Assembly: GCA_903970165.1 (NCBI GenBank)
Contig: CAJCHZ010000039.1
Location: forward strand, 124,001 to 188,000
DNA from: Betaproteobacteria bacterium
GTDB taxonomy: Bacteria; Acidobacteriota; Terriglobia; Acidiferrales; UBA7541
Reading direction: 5' to 3'
Length of the DNA: 64,000 bases
The notes beneath the pieces were generated by a model that worked only from the letters and a program-made list of their open reading frames with translations, made no database searches and was not told the origin of the DNA. How positions within the stretch are numbered: the first letter of the stretch is position 1; each line of letters begins with the position of its first letter. This document shows positions 34,464-44,141 of this stretch, piece after piece. The position numbers were made by a program, and so were the translations under genes.

Positions 34464-35372
34464 ATGTCGATACGTCCGGTGAAGAAGCTGGTTAAGGCGA
34501 AACCTACGACCGAGGGAGCTGGAGTTCACTTGCGCCGGGCGTTTGGTTTTGGAAATACGAGCGATTTCGATCCGTTTCTTTTGCTCGACGATTTTCGGAA
34601 TGATGTTCCGGAGGATTATTTGGCTGGGTTTCCGTGGCATCCGCACAGAGGCATCGAGACGATTACTTATGTTCTTGCAGGGATTGTCGAGCACGGCGAC
34701 AGCATGGGAAATCATGGCGAAATTGCTTCGGGCGACGTGCAATGGATGACGGCAGGCAGCGGAATTATCCACCAGGAGATGCCCAAGGGCGACCAGGCTG
34801 GGCGCATGCATGGATTCCAGTTGTGGGCGAATTTGCCGGCGTCGCTGAAGATGACTGCGCCGCGCTATCAGGAAGTGAAGTCTGGGGAGATTCCAGAAAT
34901 TACGGATGATGACGGGACGCACGTGCGTGTAGTGTGCGGGAATTTTTGGGGCAAGACCGGTCCCGTGGATGGAATTGCCGCGGAGCCGACTTATCTCGAC
35001 GTGTCGGTGGCGCCAGGGCGAAGGAAGACTTTGCCTGTCGGGACTACGCGGCATGCGTTTGCATATGTCTTTGCGGGATCGGGGAAATTCTGCAACGCGT
35101 CAGAACCGTTGGCCGTGCCGACGGAGTCGGTCGGATGGCTCGACACGGCGCCTCCGGTCGCGGCCGATAACCGCTCTCTGGTTTTGTTTGACCAAGGCGA
35201 TGAGGTAGTTGTGCAGGCGGGCGACGAGGGAATACGGTTTCTACTGGTGTCGGGCAAACCGCTGCAAGAGCCGGTGGCATGGTATGGCCCCATTGTCATG
35301 AATACGCAACAACAGTTGCAGCAAGCCTTTCAAGATTTGGAAAAAGGAACGTTTCTGAAAAAACTAAAATGA
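34464..35372 (+). CDS. Pirin-family cupin protein
   Basis: A 302-residue double-cupin protein. ATG at 34464 has GGAGGG just upstream and matches the family start (MSIRPVKKL). The N-terminal metal site is intact: FPWHPHRGIETITYVL, HGDSMGNHGE and MTAGSGIIHQEMP supply three His and one Glu for iron. The C-terminal cupin lacks ligands, as usual. Family members include quercetinase-like dioxygenases and redox co-regulators; the role here is not known. The gene ends about 100 bp before a small HhH lipoprotein gene. Confidence 0.92.
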   Translation: MSIRPVKKLVKAKPTTEGAGVHLRRAFGFGNTSDFDPFLLLDDFRNDVPEDYLAGFPWHPHRGIETITYVLAGIVEHGDSMGNHGEIASGDVQWMTAGSGIIHQEMPKGDQAGRMHGFQLWANLPASLKMTAPRYQEVKSGEIPEITDDDGTHVRVVCGNFWGKTGPVDGIAAEPTYLDVSVAPGRRKTLPVGTTRHAFAYVFAGSGKFCNASEPLAVPTESVGWLDTAPPVAADNRSLVLFDQGDEVVVQAGDEGIRFLLVSGKPLQEPVAWYGPIVMNTQQQLQQAFQDLEKGTFLKKLK

Positions 35373-35468
35373 CGAAAATGAGAAAGGCGAAGTAGAGAGG
35401 AATACTGAAAATTGTGGATGTACAGAAAGGGGAGGAACATAGAAGATAGTACAGGCAGGAGCGACTCC

Positions 35469-35867
35469 ATGAAGATCCAAGGATGCATGGCAATTGCTGG
35501 AATGCTTCTGGCTGCAGCCTGGTTTGGAGCCGGATGCGGAGACGACGCCGCGGAGAGGGAGAGGAAGATTCACGATGAGGCCGCGAAAGCTGCCGCGCAA
35601 GCAAAACCAGTGGTCGAAGAAGCCGGCCGCGCGGTGAAGGCCGCGGTGGATGGCGCGAAAGAAGGCTGGGATAAAGGTACTCAAAAAACCTTGGATTTAA
35701 ATGAAGCCAGTGAAGATGACCTGACCGGCTTGCCCGGAATCAGTAAGCGCGAAGCGAGACGAATCATCGCGGGGCGGCCCTACAAAGATGAGCATCAACT
35801 GGTTAGCAGAAAAATTTTGACCCAGGCGCAGTACGAAAAAATTAAGAATGATGTTGCCGTAAAGTAG
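35469..35867 (+). CDS. Helix-hairpin-helix lipoprotein (ComEA-like)
   Basis: A 132-residue protein with AGGAG 8 nt before the ATG. A lipoprotein signal (MAIAGMLLAAAWFGAGC) is followed by an Ala/Glu/Lys-rich helical linker (about 25-75) and a C-terminal helix-hairpin-helix unit: LDLNEASEDDLTGLPGISKREARRIIAGRPY. This matches the DNA-binding half of ComEA, but a lipid-anchored form with a helical spacer is less usual. It could bind DNA outside the inner membrane; no other competence gene is present in the window. Confidence 0.75.
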   Translation: MKIQGCMAIAGMLLAAAWFGAGCGDDAAERERKIHDEAAKAAAQAKPVVEEAGRAVKAAVDGAKEGWDKGTQKTLDLNEASEDDLTGLPGISKREARRIIAGRPYKDEHQLVSRKILTQAQYEKIKNDVAVK

Positions 35868-35900
35868 AAGTTATTTCTCCCCAGCCAACACATTGGTCCG

Positions 35901-38354
35901 TCATTGCTCGCGGAGGGCCACGACCGGGTCTACTCGCGTCGCACGCAAAGCCGGAATGTAGCTGGCCGCCAACGCGACTCCCAGCAACAAGGCCGAGACG
36001 GCACTGAGGGTAACGAGATCGGTGGACTTGACTCCGTACAAAACGGAAGCCAACCCCCGGAAAAGAAGGAGCGACAGGACAATTCCGATACCAGTTCCAA
36101 TGAGCGCCATGCTCATTCCCTGCTTAAGTACCATCCGTAACACATGAGACCTCTGCGCTCCAAGCGCCGTGCGAATCCCCATTTCCTGCGTTCTCTGGCT
36201 CACCGAATACGAAACCACGCCATAGACCCCCACCGAAGCTAGAACCAGGCCAAGCAGCCCGAATGCTCCGACGAGCATGGCGCCGAGGCGCGCTGGGAGG
36301 AGCGGTTTGCCATATTGAACCTGAGCTTCCATCGTAGTGACGTCAAAAACCGCCAAACCCGAATCCATCTGGCGAATCTGATCGCGAACAGCGGACGCGA
36401 GCTGTTGAGGATCACCCTGCGAATAGACGAACAGGCTTGCGGTCGAAGAGTATCGCTGCCCAATCGGGAAATAGACAAAGGGCTGCGGAGGTTCGTAGAG
36501 AAAAAGATATTTGCCGGTGCGCGTTAGGCCTACAACCTGGATGGATGGTCCGTTTTTCTCCGTACGAAACGTCTTGCCGATGGGATCCTGTCCGGGCCAG
36601 ATTTTTTTGGCGAAGGTGTCATTGATGATGGCTACTTTCGGTGCCGTTGCGGAGTCGCCTTCAGTGAATTCCCTGCCCTGGATGACCGGGGTACCCGCGG
36701 TGCGGAAATAGTTCGGCTGGACCATGTCGTTGAAAGAGGTTTCCGTCTTGGATTTATCTTCCGTGGCCAGGCCATCCGGGAAAATGTTAACCAGCGAGTT
36801 CTCAGTTCCCATAGGGACGTTGGCAGATATAGCTGCATCCCGCACCCCGGACAGAGAGCGGATGCGTTCCGTAAGCTGTTTGTAGAACTGTTGACCGCGC
36901 TCTTCCGTATATCCTTGCAGACCAAGGTCCATGGACATCATAAGGGTGTGATCCACGCGGAAGCCCATATCCACGCGAGAGGAATTCTTAAGACTGCGGA
37001 TAAAAAATCCGGCGCACGCCAGCAAAACAAGTGAGACCGCAACCTGCGCGATGACCAATGCGTTGCGAAAACGGTGATGGCCTGTGGAGGCGCCGCCAGA
37101 GCGGCCACCGGCTTTGAGGGTGTCGGCCAGATCAGTGCGCGAAGCCTGGATGGAAGGAACGACGCCCGCAACCATTCCGGTTGCCACCGCCGCCAGGAAA
37201 GCAAAACCGAAGATACGCCAGTCCATCTGCAGATCAAACAATTTCAGGGGGATGTCCGTAGGGATGTGGATGGACATAAGTCCCAAAGCGGCCCATCGCG
37301 CGAAAATGAGCCCCAGAATTCCTCCGAAGAGCGACAGGAGCAACGTTTCCGTCAAGAGTTGGCGCATCATGCGCCAGCGGCTGGCGCCGAGGGCCGTCCG
37401 TGTAGCCATTTCCTTTCGGCGACCGTTGGCCCGTGCAAGGATCAAATTGGCAACATTGGCGCAAGCGATTAGAAGGACAAGCCCAACGAGCACCATGAAT
37501 ACCAAGGCGATCGAGGACATCGCACCACCGATACTTGGCTCTGGCCGGGCGCTGAGCTCGGGCATGACAAGTAGAGATAGCCCTTGATGAGAGTCTGGAA
37601 AATCCTGCGCCAAACGATGATCGAGCGGTTCAGCAGCCGCCATAGCCTGCGCGGCCGTGACGCCGGGCTGCAAGCGCGCCAGGACCCGAAGATAGGCAGC
37701 GCTGCGATCATTCAGGTCGTCTGTGGCGACTAAGCCCACTGTCGTGATGGGAAAGTAGAAATCCGGCGCAAGGAAGTAATAAGCGCCACGATAGCGTTCT
37801 GGGGCCACACCGATGATCGTAAAAGCATGTCTGTTGACCTGAACGGTTTGGCCGATAACGCGCGGATCTCCACCGAAGCGTTTTTGCCAGAATTTGTAAC
37901 TAAGAACTACGAGAGCGTCTTTGCCTGGAACCCAACCCTCGTCAGGCCCGAAAGTGCGCCCGCGGACTGCTTCAATTCCCAACATGGAAAAGTAATTGCC
38001 AGTGACCATTTCAGCCCAGGCGCGTTCCGGGCGGCCCTCAACGCCAAAATTGACGGGGGCGGGCGCGTAACCGGCAACGTCGGAAAAAACGGACCTGAGC
38101 TGGCGATAGTCCTGAACGTCCAGGTAGGAGAGATTGAGCGCGAATGACACGGTAGCCGATTTGGAAGCAAGGACAACAAGCTCTTGGGGATTCTTCACGG
38201 GAAGGGGGCGCCAGAGCATGCCATTGAAAACACTGAAGATGGCTGTGTTTGCGCCGATGCCGAGCCCCAGCGCCAGCACGGCCACCAGGCTGAAACCGGG
38301 GCTCTTGATCAGCATACGAAAAGCGTAACGCAGGTCTTTCAGGAGATTTTCCAT
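35901..38354 (-). CDS. ADOP-type ABC transporter permease (MacB/FtsX family)
   Basis: An 817-residue permease with two MacB-periplasmic/FtsX units. It begins with LLKDLRYAFRMLIKSPGFSLVAVLALGLGIGANTAIFS, the hallmark of the Acidobacteria duplicated-orphaned permease group. The first FtsX core is at about 285-405 (LLIACANVANLILAR and following spans), the second at about 690-815, with large periplasmic loops between. No ATPase gene is next to it, as is typical for these orphan permeases. It may work with a distant MacB-like ATPase in export of peptides or lipids. Substrate unknown. Confidence 0.9.
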   Translation of the reverse strand: MENLLKDLRYAFRMLIKSPGFSLVAVLALGLGIGANTAIFSVFNGMLWRPLPVKNPQELVVLASKSATVSFALNLSYLDVQDYRQLRSVFSDVAGYAPAPVNFGVEGRPERAWAEMVTGNYFSMLGIEAVRGRTFGPDEGWVPGKDALVVLSYKFWQKRFGGDPRVIGQTVQVNRHAFTIIGVAPERYRGAYYFLAPDFYFPITTVGLVATDDLNDRSAAYLRVLARLQPGVTAAQAMAAAEPLDHRLAQDFPDSHQGLSLLVMPELSARPEPSIGGAMSSIALVFMVLVGLVLLIACANVANLILARANGRRKEMATRTALGASRWRMMRQLLTETLLLSLFGGILGLIFARWAALGLMSIHIPTDIPLKLFDLQMDWRIFGFAFLAAVATGMVAGVVPSIQASRTDLADTLKAGGRSGGASTGHHRFRNALVIAQVAVSLVLLACAGFFIRSLKNSSRVDMGFRVDHTLMMSMDLGLQGYTEERGQQFYKQLTERIRSLSGVRDAAISANVPMGTENSLVNIFPDGLATEDKSKTETSFNDMVQPNYFRTAGTPVIQGREFTEGDSATAPKVAIINDTFAKKIWPGQDPIGKTFRTEKNGPSIQVVGLTRTGKYLFLYEPPQPFVYFPIGQRYSSTASLFVYSQGDPQQLASAVRDQIRQMDSGLAVFDVTTMEAQVQYGKPLLPARLGAMLVGAFGLLGLVLASVGVYGVVSYSVSQRTQEMGIRTALGAQRSHVLRMVLKQGMSMALIGTGIGIVLSLLLFRGLASVLYGVKSTDLVTLSAVSALLLGVALAASYIPALRATRVDPVVALREQ

Positions 38355-38525
38355 GTGCCCTCTCGCGTACCTGCACGTGGAGACGAAATTGCCTCAACAA
38401 ATGTTTCATGAGCTCAGAAAGGATCGAGAGAAGATGCCTCAAGACCAATTGCAGAGCCCCAAGGTGAGTGTGCGCTGCGGCAAACGGTCGCGGTGGGCCA
38501 AAGGAGCAATGGCCCGCAGTTAGCT

Positions 38526-39272
38526 TCAGGAATCGCTGAAGATCTTCCGAAATAAGCTGATCGTTTCGGCGAAGGCTAGGTCCGTTGCTTCTGGATCGAA
38601 ACGTGGGCCTTCGTCGCGCGTGAAGGCGTGTTCGGCAGCATAGAGCAACGTCCGATATCCAATACCAGAACTTCGAAGCGCCCGGTCGATTGTTTCGCGG
38701 CCTGCATCGGGAACGTGCGGATCCTTTGTGCCGAAAATCATAAGAAGTTCACCGCGGATTTCTTTTGCTCGAGCCAGCGAGCCCGCATCTGCATCCTGGC
38801 CAAGCTTGCCGTCATGAATACCCGTACCGTAATAACATGCGGTGGCGCGCACATCAGGGTGAAACGCAGCTCGGAACGCGAGATGCCCGCCGATGCAGAA
38901 ACCCGTCGCCCCGATTTTCCCGGACGCGACCTTCGGATGTTTCGAGAGCCAATCCAGACCGGCCCGGCAATCTGCATCAAAATGCGCAACGGGCGTCTTC
39001 GCGGCGTCCTGCTGCCCGCGCGTGCGTCCTGCATCATCGAACGGAATGACTGTTCCGGGTGGTTCGATGCGGCAATAAATTTCCGGCGCAGCGGCAACAA
39101 ATCCATAGCCAGCTAGCCGAACACAGGTGCGCAACAATGGCGGGGTAAGCTGAAAAATATCGGAATAGCACCAGATACCTGGATACCGGCCCTCGGCTTT
39201 GGGCGCAGCGACGAAAGTTCGCATCTTGTAACCAGGGAGAGGTATGTCGGAGTATTCGGTTGTGACCACCAT
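38526..39272 (-). CDS. Dienelactone hydrolase-family protein
   Basis: A 248-residue alpha/beta hydrolase. The cysteine nucleophile elbow is GFCIGGH, with acid and base in IFGTKDPHVPD and AEHAFTRDEGPRF, as in dienelactone hydrolases that open lactones of chlorocatechol and related pathways. N-terminal YPGIWCYSDIFQL is typical. The protocatechuate genes lie 20 kb away, so a link to aromatic breakdown is only suggestive. Other esters may be the substrate. It is downstream of the VOC/sigma pair on the same strand. Confidence 0.88.
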   Translation of the reverse strand: MVVTTEYSDIPLPGYKMRTFVAAPKAEGRYPGIWCYSDIFQLTPPLLRTCVRLAGYGFVAAAPEIYCRIEPPGTVIPFDDAGRTRGQQDAAKTPVAHFDADCRAGLDWLSKHPKVASGKIGATGFCIGGHLAFRAAFHPDVRATACYYGTGIHDGKLGQDADAGSLARAKEIRGELLMIFGTKDPHVPDAGRETIDRALRSSGIGYRTLLYAAEHAFTRDEGPRFDPEATDLAFAETISLFRKIFSDS

Positions 39273-39349
39273 TTGTTTGTCCGCGGCAAATTCTGGACGA
39301 GGCGCGGTAGTCAGTCAACCCATCATTTCTTTGCGTCCAACGGGCCCCA

Positions 39350-40354
39350 TCAGACGGCGTCGGGTCCATGGTACGTAGCCAGAAACCACGTATTGCCAAA
39401 CATGTCTTTGACCGCGGCAGCGCGATCCCCGTAATGCGCGTCATTTGGAGCCGTAACAGAAGTGGCCCCGGCACGCAGCGCCTGCGCATAAAGAGCGTCC
39501 GTGTCTGGTACGTAGACGTGCAAATAGAACGGCGTTGGCTGAAATTCGCCGTGAGCTTCGTCGACCTCGATGGTTGCGTTCTCGATGCTGATGGTGGCAT
39601 GAAGAATTAGCCCCTCAGGTGATTTGGCGACGCCAAGTGCCTCCGCCCCAAAGGCCGCTTCAAGGAACGGGATGATTCTGTGGGCTTCGTGCAAATGCAG
39701 GAAGGGCTGCACAGCACGGATTCCCGTTTCCCCCGGATCCCAACCTTTCGGTGTGGCTACGTACCACATATTGCCGAAGGGATCTTTCACGCAACCCTGC
39801 CGGTCGCCCCAGTGCTGGTCAGCGACCTCGTAAACAGGGGAGGCGCCGGCTTGCAAGGCGCTCGCATACGTCGCGTCCGAATCGGGAACGTAGAGGTGAA
39901 TGGTCATCGGCCGCGGCGGATGCGCGTCGCTGGCGTCAGCCAATTCCATGGTGGAATCGCCCAGACTTACTTCGGCGTGGCCAAGCCTGCCGTCCGGCAT
40001 AGGCATGCGCATGCGCTCCGTGCATCCAAATGCTGAAACCAGAAACTCGATAAATTCGCGAGCCCCGTTCACACAGAAATACGGAGCAATGTTATAGAAC
40101 CCCGGCCTCCGGAAAGGGACCGTCGGAGTTGGAACAGGCGATGGGGCAGTAGCTTCATTCATGGCAATTCTCCTTTGCAAATCAGATTTTAGGGCGGCTT
40201 TAAATTCCGGACGCGGCAGCGCGCGAAGCGCCCGGACCAGGGGCACAAGCCTGGCCGCGCTCCCGCCGGGCTTTGACGCGTGACTCCGCTCTGTTGAAGT
40301 GAGCAGCTCGCTGATGGCCCGGTCCAATTGCTCAGCAGGAGAGCGCTTAGGCAT
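39350..40354 (-). CDS. Two-domain VOC protein with sigma-linked N-terminal segment
   Basis: A 334-residue protein. Residues 1-68 form a basic helical segment (MPKRSPAEQLDRAISELL, LVRALRALPRPEFKAALK), followed by two PhnB-like VOC domains (about 88-205 and 215-332; FYNIAPYFCVNGAREFIEFL, VQPFLHLHEAHRIIPFLEAAF). Each ends in the repeated pattern WGDR/YGDR, VKDPFGN/VKDMFGN and W-x-A. Its ATG overlaps the last 8 bp of the ECF sigma gene, so the two are translated together. The N-terminal segment may be an anti-sigma-like contact region; this is inference. Ligand unknown. Confidence 0.8.
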   Translation of the reverse strand: MPKRSPAEQLDRAISELLTSTERSHASKPGGSAARLVPLVRALRALPRPEFKAALKSDLQRRIAMNEATAPSPVPTPTVPFRRPGFYNIAPYFCVNGAREFIEFLVSAFGCTERMRMPMPDGRLGHAEVSLGDSTMELADASDAHPPRPMTIHLYVPDSDATYASALQAGASPVYEVADQHWGDRQGCVKDPFGNMWYVATPKGWDPGETGIRAVQPFLHLHEAHRIIPFLEAAFGAEALGVAKSPEGLILHATISIENATIEVDEAHGEFQPTPFYLHVYVPDTDALYAQALRAGATSVTAPNDAHYGDRAAAVKDMFGNTWFLATYHGPDAV

Positions 40355-40928
40355 GGCGGTCCCCCATTTGTGCGCGTAAAGTCTGGAGTGCGCGAAACTG
40401 AAGCTGCTTGACGGCCCCCTCTGTTTTTTTCAGTCTGTCTGCGATTTCCCGGATGCTACGCTCCTCGATGAACCTTTCGCAAATCACTCGCCTTTGCAAA
40501 TCGGGCAGCTTTTCGACGACGCTCAGAAAATACGCACGGCTTTCGATAACCTTCAACTCTTTTGACGATGGATTGCCATCCACATCTGCATCGTCCAGAT
40601 CGTCGGTCGCCTGCGACTCACGGTCGGCGCGTTTAAAATGATCGGCGATCGCATTAGCGGCAATGCGGAAGAGCCACGCGGAGAAAGGTGTACCGCGCCA
40701 TTCGTAGGCGTCAAGATTGGCCAAGGCTTTATGGAACACTTCCGAAGTAAGGTCCTCGGCCACAGAGCGATCCTGCACGCGGCTTACCATGAAGTAGTAG
40801 ATGCGCTCAAAGTGAAGCTCGTAAAGCGCGTCAAATTTCGACAAATCCACCTGCGCGGCTTCGACAAGAAGACGCTCGTCCACCCCTTGCGGCGCGGGCT
40901 TTCGTGCCGGACGTCGAACGGCCATCAT
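40347..40928 (-). CDS. RNA polymerase ECF-type sigma factor
   Basis: A protein of 193 residues starting at one of two adjacent ATGs (40928/40925) with GGGAG just upstream; a longer frame to 41081 lacks a ribosome site and overlaps the divergent hydrolase gene. Region 2 is FDALYELHFERIYYFMVSRVQDRSVAEDLTSEVFHKALANL, with the conserved aromatic and DLTSEVF motif. Region 4 (LPDLQRRVICERFIEERSIREIADRLKKTEGAVKQLQFRAL) supplies the helix-turn-helix. It overlaps the VOC gene by 8 bp, an unusual partner that may sense a small molecule and control it. Confidence 0.88.
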   Translation of the reverse strand: MMAVRRPARKPAPQGVDERLLVEAAQVDLSKFDALYELHFERIYYFMVSRVQDRSVAEDLTSEVFHKALANLDAYEWRGTPFSAWLFRIAANAIADHFKRADRESQATDDLDDADVDGNPSSKELKVIESRAYFLSVVEKLPDLQRRVICERFIEERSIREIADRLKKTEGAVKQLQFRALQTLRAQMGDRHA

Positions 40929-41068
40929 GGCTCCCGGTATAGTAACCGCCGAACTCCCCAAAAGGTTACGGAAGCTTGAACACTTGAATCCTTCGAATCC
41001 GGCCCGATGGGGGCCATTCAGCAATCCCGGCGTGTTATCCTCCCTGCTTCTTTGCGTAAAGGAGAAAC

Positions 41069-42283
41069 GTGGGCATGCCAATAAAGGCGCGTTTGTTGGG
41101 ATTCGCTGCCATTTTTGCTATCGCCTCGGCTCTCGGCGGATTCCTCGCCACCCGCGCCGATGAACCGGCCAAAGCTCCAACCGAGCCCTTCCTCCCTCCC
41201 TCCGGCCCCTACGCTGTGGGAACCCACGAGTATCTGTGGATTGATCAAACTCGCCCTGATCCATTCACGAAAGACCCCAAAGTTCGCCGCCATCTGATAG
41301 TCCGCGTCTGGTATCCGGCCCAGGCCGTTCCAGGCGCAGAGAAAGCCCTGTACATCCGCAACACCGCCGAGTTCGCCGAAAAAAGCGACTATCTTTCCTT
41401 TGCATCCATCAAGACCAACGAAATCACCGACGCCCCGCTCGCCAGGAGCAAAGCTCCCTTCCCTGTCCTCGTCTATCAACCGGGCGGCGGCACGCAGCGC
41501 TTCGTCGGCACTTTCGAAAATGAGCAACTCGCCAGCCGCGGCTACGTGGTCGTCGCCGCCGACCACCCCGGTTTCAGCGAAACCGTCCAATTCCCCGACG
41601 GCACCCGCTTCGCTCCCGATCAACACGTTCGCCCCGAACCGAAGGGCGACTTTCGAGCCGACGTTGACAAAAACTGGGCCTGGCTGAACGACGAGGTTTT
41701 CCCCACCTGGACCGCGGATGCTTCCTACACACTGGACAAAATCGAAGAGCTAAACAAAACCGCCGGCCAGCTTTTCTATCACCAGCTTGATCTCTCCAAA
41801 ATCGGCATGTTCGGCTGGTCTTTCGGCGGCGCAACCTCCGTGGAAATGAGCATCGACGACCCGCGCTTGAAAGCGGTCATCGATCAAGACGGCCAGCTCT
41901 TCGGCCCCGCCCGAAAAAAAGGCACGTCGCGTCCGCTGATGCTCATGCACCATGGCGGCGAAGACAAAGTGGAAAAACCCGAACAGGAAACAGTCCTGAA
42001 AGAATTAATTGCGCAAACCAAAGCTTGGGATCAGTCGCTGCTAGAACATTCGACTAACGATTGGTACGAAATCACAATCGCAAAAACCCAGCACGGCAAC
42101 TTCAGCGATTTTATTCTAGCTATGCCCCAAAATCCTGAGGAATTGGATGCCCGTCGTGCCCACGCCATCGTCGTCGCTTACACCCTTGCCTTCTTCAACA
42201 GATATTTGCGCGGGCAGGATAGCGATTTACTCAAAGCACCGTGGGCGAACTACCCCGAGGTTACGTTCCGCAAGAAGCCGTAA
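41069..42283 (+). CDS. Secreted alpha/beta hydrolase (PAF-acetylhydrolase-like)
   Basis: A 404-residue esterase-like protein. GTG at 41069 follows AGGAGA at about 5 nt; ATG 41075 is an alternative. A signal peptide (IKARLLGFAAIFAIASALGG) precedes the fold. Family segments are RHLIVRVWYPA, the oxyanion region VYQPGGGTQ, ASRGYVVVAADHPG, the nucleophile elbow GMFGWSFGG, DQDGQLFG and the histidine region TQHGNFSD, resembling plasma PAF-acetylhydrolase. The physiological ester is unknown. It is divergent from the sigma/VOC pair. Confidence 0.85.
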   Translation: MGMPIKARLLGFAAIFAIASALGGFLATRADEPAKAPTEPFLPPSGPYAVGTHEYLWIDQTRPDPFTKDPKVRRHLIVRVWYPAQAVPGAEKALYIRNTAEFAEKSDYLSFASIKTNEITDAPLARSKAPFPVLVYQPGGGTQRFVGTFENEQLASRGYVVVAADHPGFSETVQFPDGTRFAPDQHVRPEPKGDFRADVDKNWAWLNDEVFPTWTADASYTLDKIEELNKTAGQLFYHQLDLSKIGMFGWSFGGATSVEMSIDDPRLKAVIDQDGQLFGPARKKGTSRPLMLMHHGGEDKVEKPEQETVLKELIAQTKAWDQSLLEHSTNDWYEITIAKTQHGNFSDFILAMPQNPEELDARRAHAIVVAYTLAFFNRYLRGQDSDLLKAPWANYPEVTFRKKP

Positions 42284-42502
42284 GCGCCAGAAATAGGCTG
42301 CCCAAAAACCCTGCCCTGCCTGTCCGCCTGTCCGCGGGCCATCTTGCTTCCAGCAACCGACAGGTATAGGCTCTCCCACTGGCGGCAAGTTTGCGCACCT
42401 ACAGGGCCGAAGGGGTTCACCCTGCCTTCCGTTCACTTGCGCGAACAAGCTTCCAAAGTCACCTGTCGGCGGCGAGCGCAATCAATTCACTCGCGGTACA
42501 GA

Positions 42503-42520
42503 CGCAGGTCATTACCTGCG
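42503..42520. promoter_or_regulatory. Inverted repeat upstream of aldehyde dehydrogenase
   Basis: CGCAGGT and ACCTGCG form a perfect 7-bp inverted repeat around CATT, 38 bp before the ATG. It may be an operator or an mRNA hairpin. The rest of the 274-bp gap (42284-42557) shows nothing I can assign. Confidence 0.35.
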
Positions 42521-42557
42521 CCGCACTCCGACGCGAACTTTCAAAAGGGAGGATTCC

Positions 42558-44036
42558 ATGGCAACAGCAACGCAAGCTTTCGAACCAAGCGTGAGAGTCA
42601 GCGCCACCCAGCTTCTCATCAACGGTAAATGGGTCAACAGCGCCTCCGGCAAAACATTCCCGACCCTCAACCCGGCCACCGGCGAAGTGATCACCCAAGT
42701 CTCCGAAGCCGACGCAGTAGACGTCGATCGCGCCGTCATCGCCGCCCGCGCAGCCTTCGAAACCGGCGCATGGCGCCGCAAAATGACCGCTTCCCAGCGC
42801 GGCGCCATGCTAAACCGCCTTGCGGACCTGATCGAAAAGAACGCCGATGAATTGGCCCAACTCGAATCCCTCGACAACGGCAAGCCCTACCACGTCGCAC
42901 GCGCCGCTGATCTCCCGCTGACCATCGCCTGCTACCGCTATTACGCAGGCTGGGCCGACAAGATCCAGGGCAAGACGATCCCGGTCAATGGAAACTATTT
43001 TTGCTACACCAAGCATGAACCGGTGGGCGTCGTCGGCCAAATTATCCCCTGGAATTTCCCTTTATTGATGCAGGCCTGGAAGCTTGGCCCGGCCCTGGCA
43101 ACGGGCTGCACTGTGGTGATGAAACCCGCCGAACAAACTCCGTTGACGGCCCTCCGCGTTGGCGAACTCATTATGGAAGCCGGCTTCCCCGATGGCGTGG
43201 TAAATATTCTTCCCGGCTACGGCCCCACCGCCGGCGCATCCATCGCTCGCCACATGGACGTTGATAAAGTAGCCTTCACCGGCTCCACGGAAGTCGGCCA
43301 CCTGATCATGCGCGCCGCGGCCGACACCAACCTCAAGCGCGTCACCCTCGAACTGGGCGGCAAGAGCCCCAACATCGTCTTCGCCGACGCCGACATGGAC
43401 GCAGCCATCGAAGGCGCCCACTTTGCCCTCTTCTTCAACCAGGGCCAGTGCTGCTGTGCCGGCTCGCGCCTGTTTGTCGAGGAAAAGTGCTACGACGAAT
43501 TTGTCGAGCGCAGCGCAGCCCGCGCCAAAAAGCGCACCGTAGGCAATCCCTTCGATAAAAACACAGAGCAGGGCCCGCAAGTGGACCAGGACCAGTTCGA
43601 CAAAGTGATGGGCTACATCGAAAAAGGCAAAAGCGAAAACGCCAAACTCATGGCCGGCGGTGGACGCGTCGGCGACAAGGGTTACTTCATCGAGCCAACC
43701 GTTTTCGCTGACGTGACCGACAACATGACCATCGCCCAGGAAGAAATCTTCGGCCCCGTCATGTCCATCCTCAAGTTCAAGTCCGTGGACGAAGTAGCCG
43801 CGCGCGCGAACAAGAGCGCCTACGGCCTCGCGGCAGCGGTCTGGACAAAAGACATCAGCAAAGCCCATGCGATCGCCGACAGTGTTCGCGCGGGCACTGT
43901 CTGGGTGAACTGCTATGACGTCTTCGACGCAGGCGCACCCTTCGGCGGCTTCAAGCAATCTGGCATCGGCCGCGAGCTAGGCGAATACGGCCTGGCCAAC
44001 TACACCGAAATTAAAACCGTTACCGTCAAGCTCTAA
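42558..44036 (+). CDS. Aldehyde dehydrogenase (NAD(P)-dependent)
   Basis: A 492-residue oxidoreductase of the ALDH superfamily. GGGAGG lies 8 nt before the ATG. The fold landmarks are in order: [49 protein letters not shown], catalytic glutamate in [14 protein letters not shown], and nucleophile cysteine in [15 protein letters not shown], then EEIFGPVMS and [18 protein letters not shown]. It is most like eukaryotic-type ALDH1/2 and betaine-aldehyde-like enzymes, so the substrate is not fixed. A 7-4-7 palindrome lies upstream. Confidence 0.94.
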   Translation: MATATQAFEPSVRVSATQLLINGKWVNSASGKTFPTLNPATGEVITQVSEADAVDVDRAVIAARAAFETGAWRRKMTASQRGAMLNRLADLIEKNADELAQLESLDNGKPYHVARAADLPLTIACYRYYAGWADKIQGKTIPVNGNYFCYTKHEPVGVVGQIIPWNFPLLMQAWKLGPALATGCTVVMKPAEQTPLTALRVGELIMEAGFPDGVVNILPGYGPTAGASIARHMDVDKVAFTGSTEVGHLIMRAAADTNLKRVTLELGGKSPNIVFADADMDAAIEGAHFALFFNQGQCCCAGSRLFVEEKCYDEFVERSAARAKKRTVGNPFDKNTEQGPQVDQDQFDKVMGYIEKGKSENAKLMAGGGRVGDKGYFIEPTVFADVTDNMTIAQEEIFGPVMSILKFKSVDEVAARANKSAYGLAAAVWTKDISKAHAIADSVRAGTVWVNCYDVFDAGAPFGGFKQSGIGRELGEYGLANYTEIKTVTVKL

Positions 44037-44060
44037 TAACACTCCATAGCGGCAGGCGTG

Positions 44061-44082
44061 GGGGCGCGCTTCAGCGCGTCCC
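44061..44082 (+). other. Strong hairpin after aldehyde dehydrogenase
   Basis: GGGGCGCGC pairs with GCGCGTCCC (one G-T pair) around TTCA, 24 bp after the stop. It lacks a T run, so it may stabilise the mRNA end or act as a weak or Rho-assisted terminator. Confidence 0.4.
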
Positions 44083-44141
44083 TTCCGCCCGCCACTCAAC
44101 CTTGCCCCTCGGCCTTTTCCCCGCACCAATATAATTCGCGC

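Noticed and set aside
33792..35054. Long minus-strand frame (420 codons) opposite the SDR and pirin genes
   Set aside because: It spans two well-supported plus-strand genes and their gap, with shadow-type composition.
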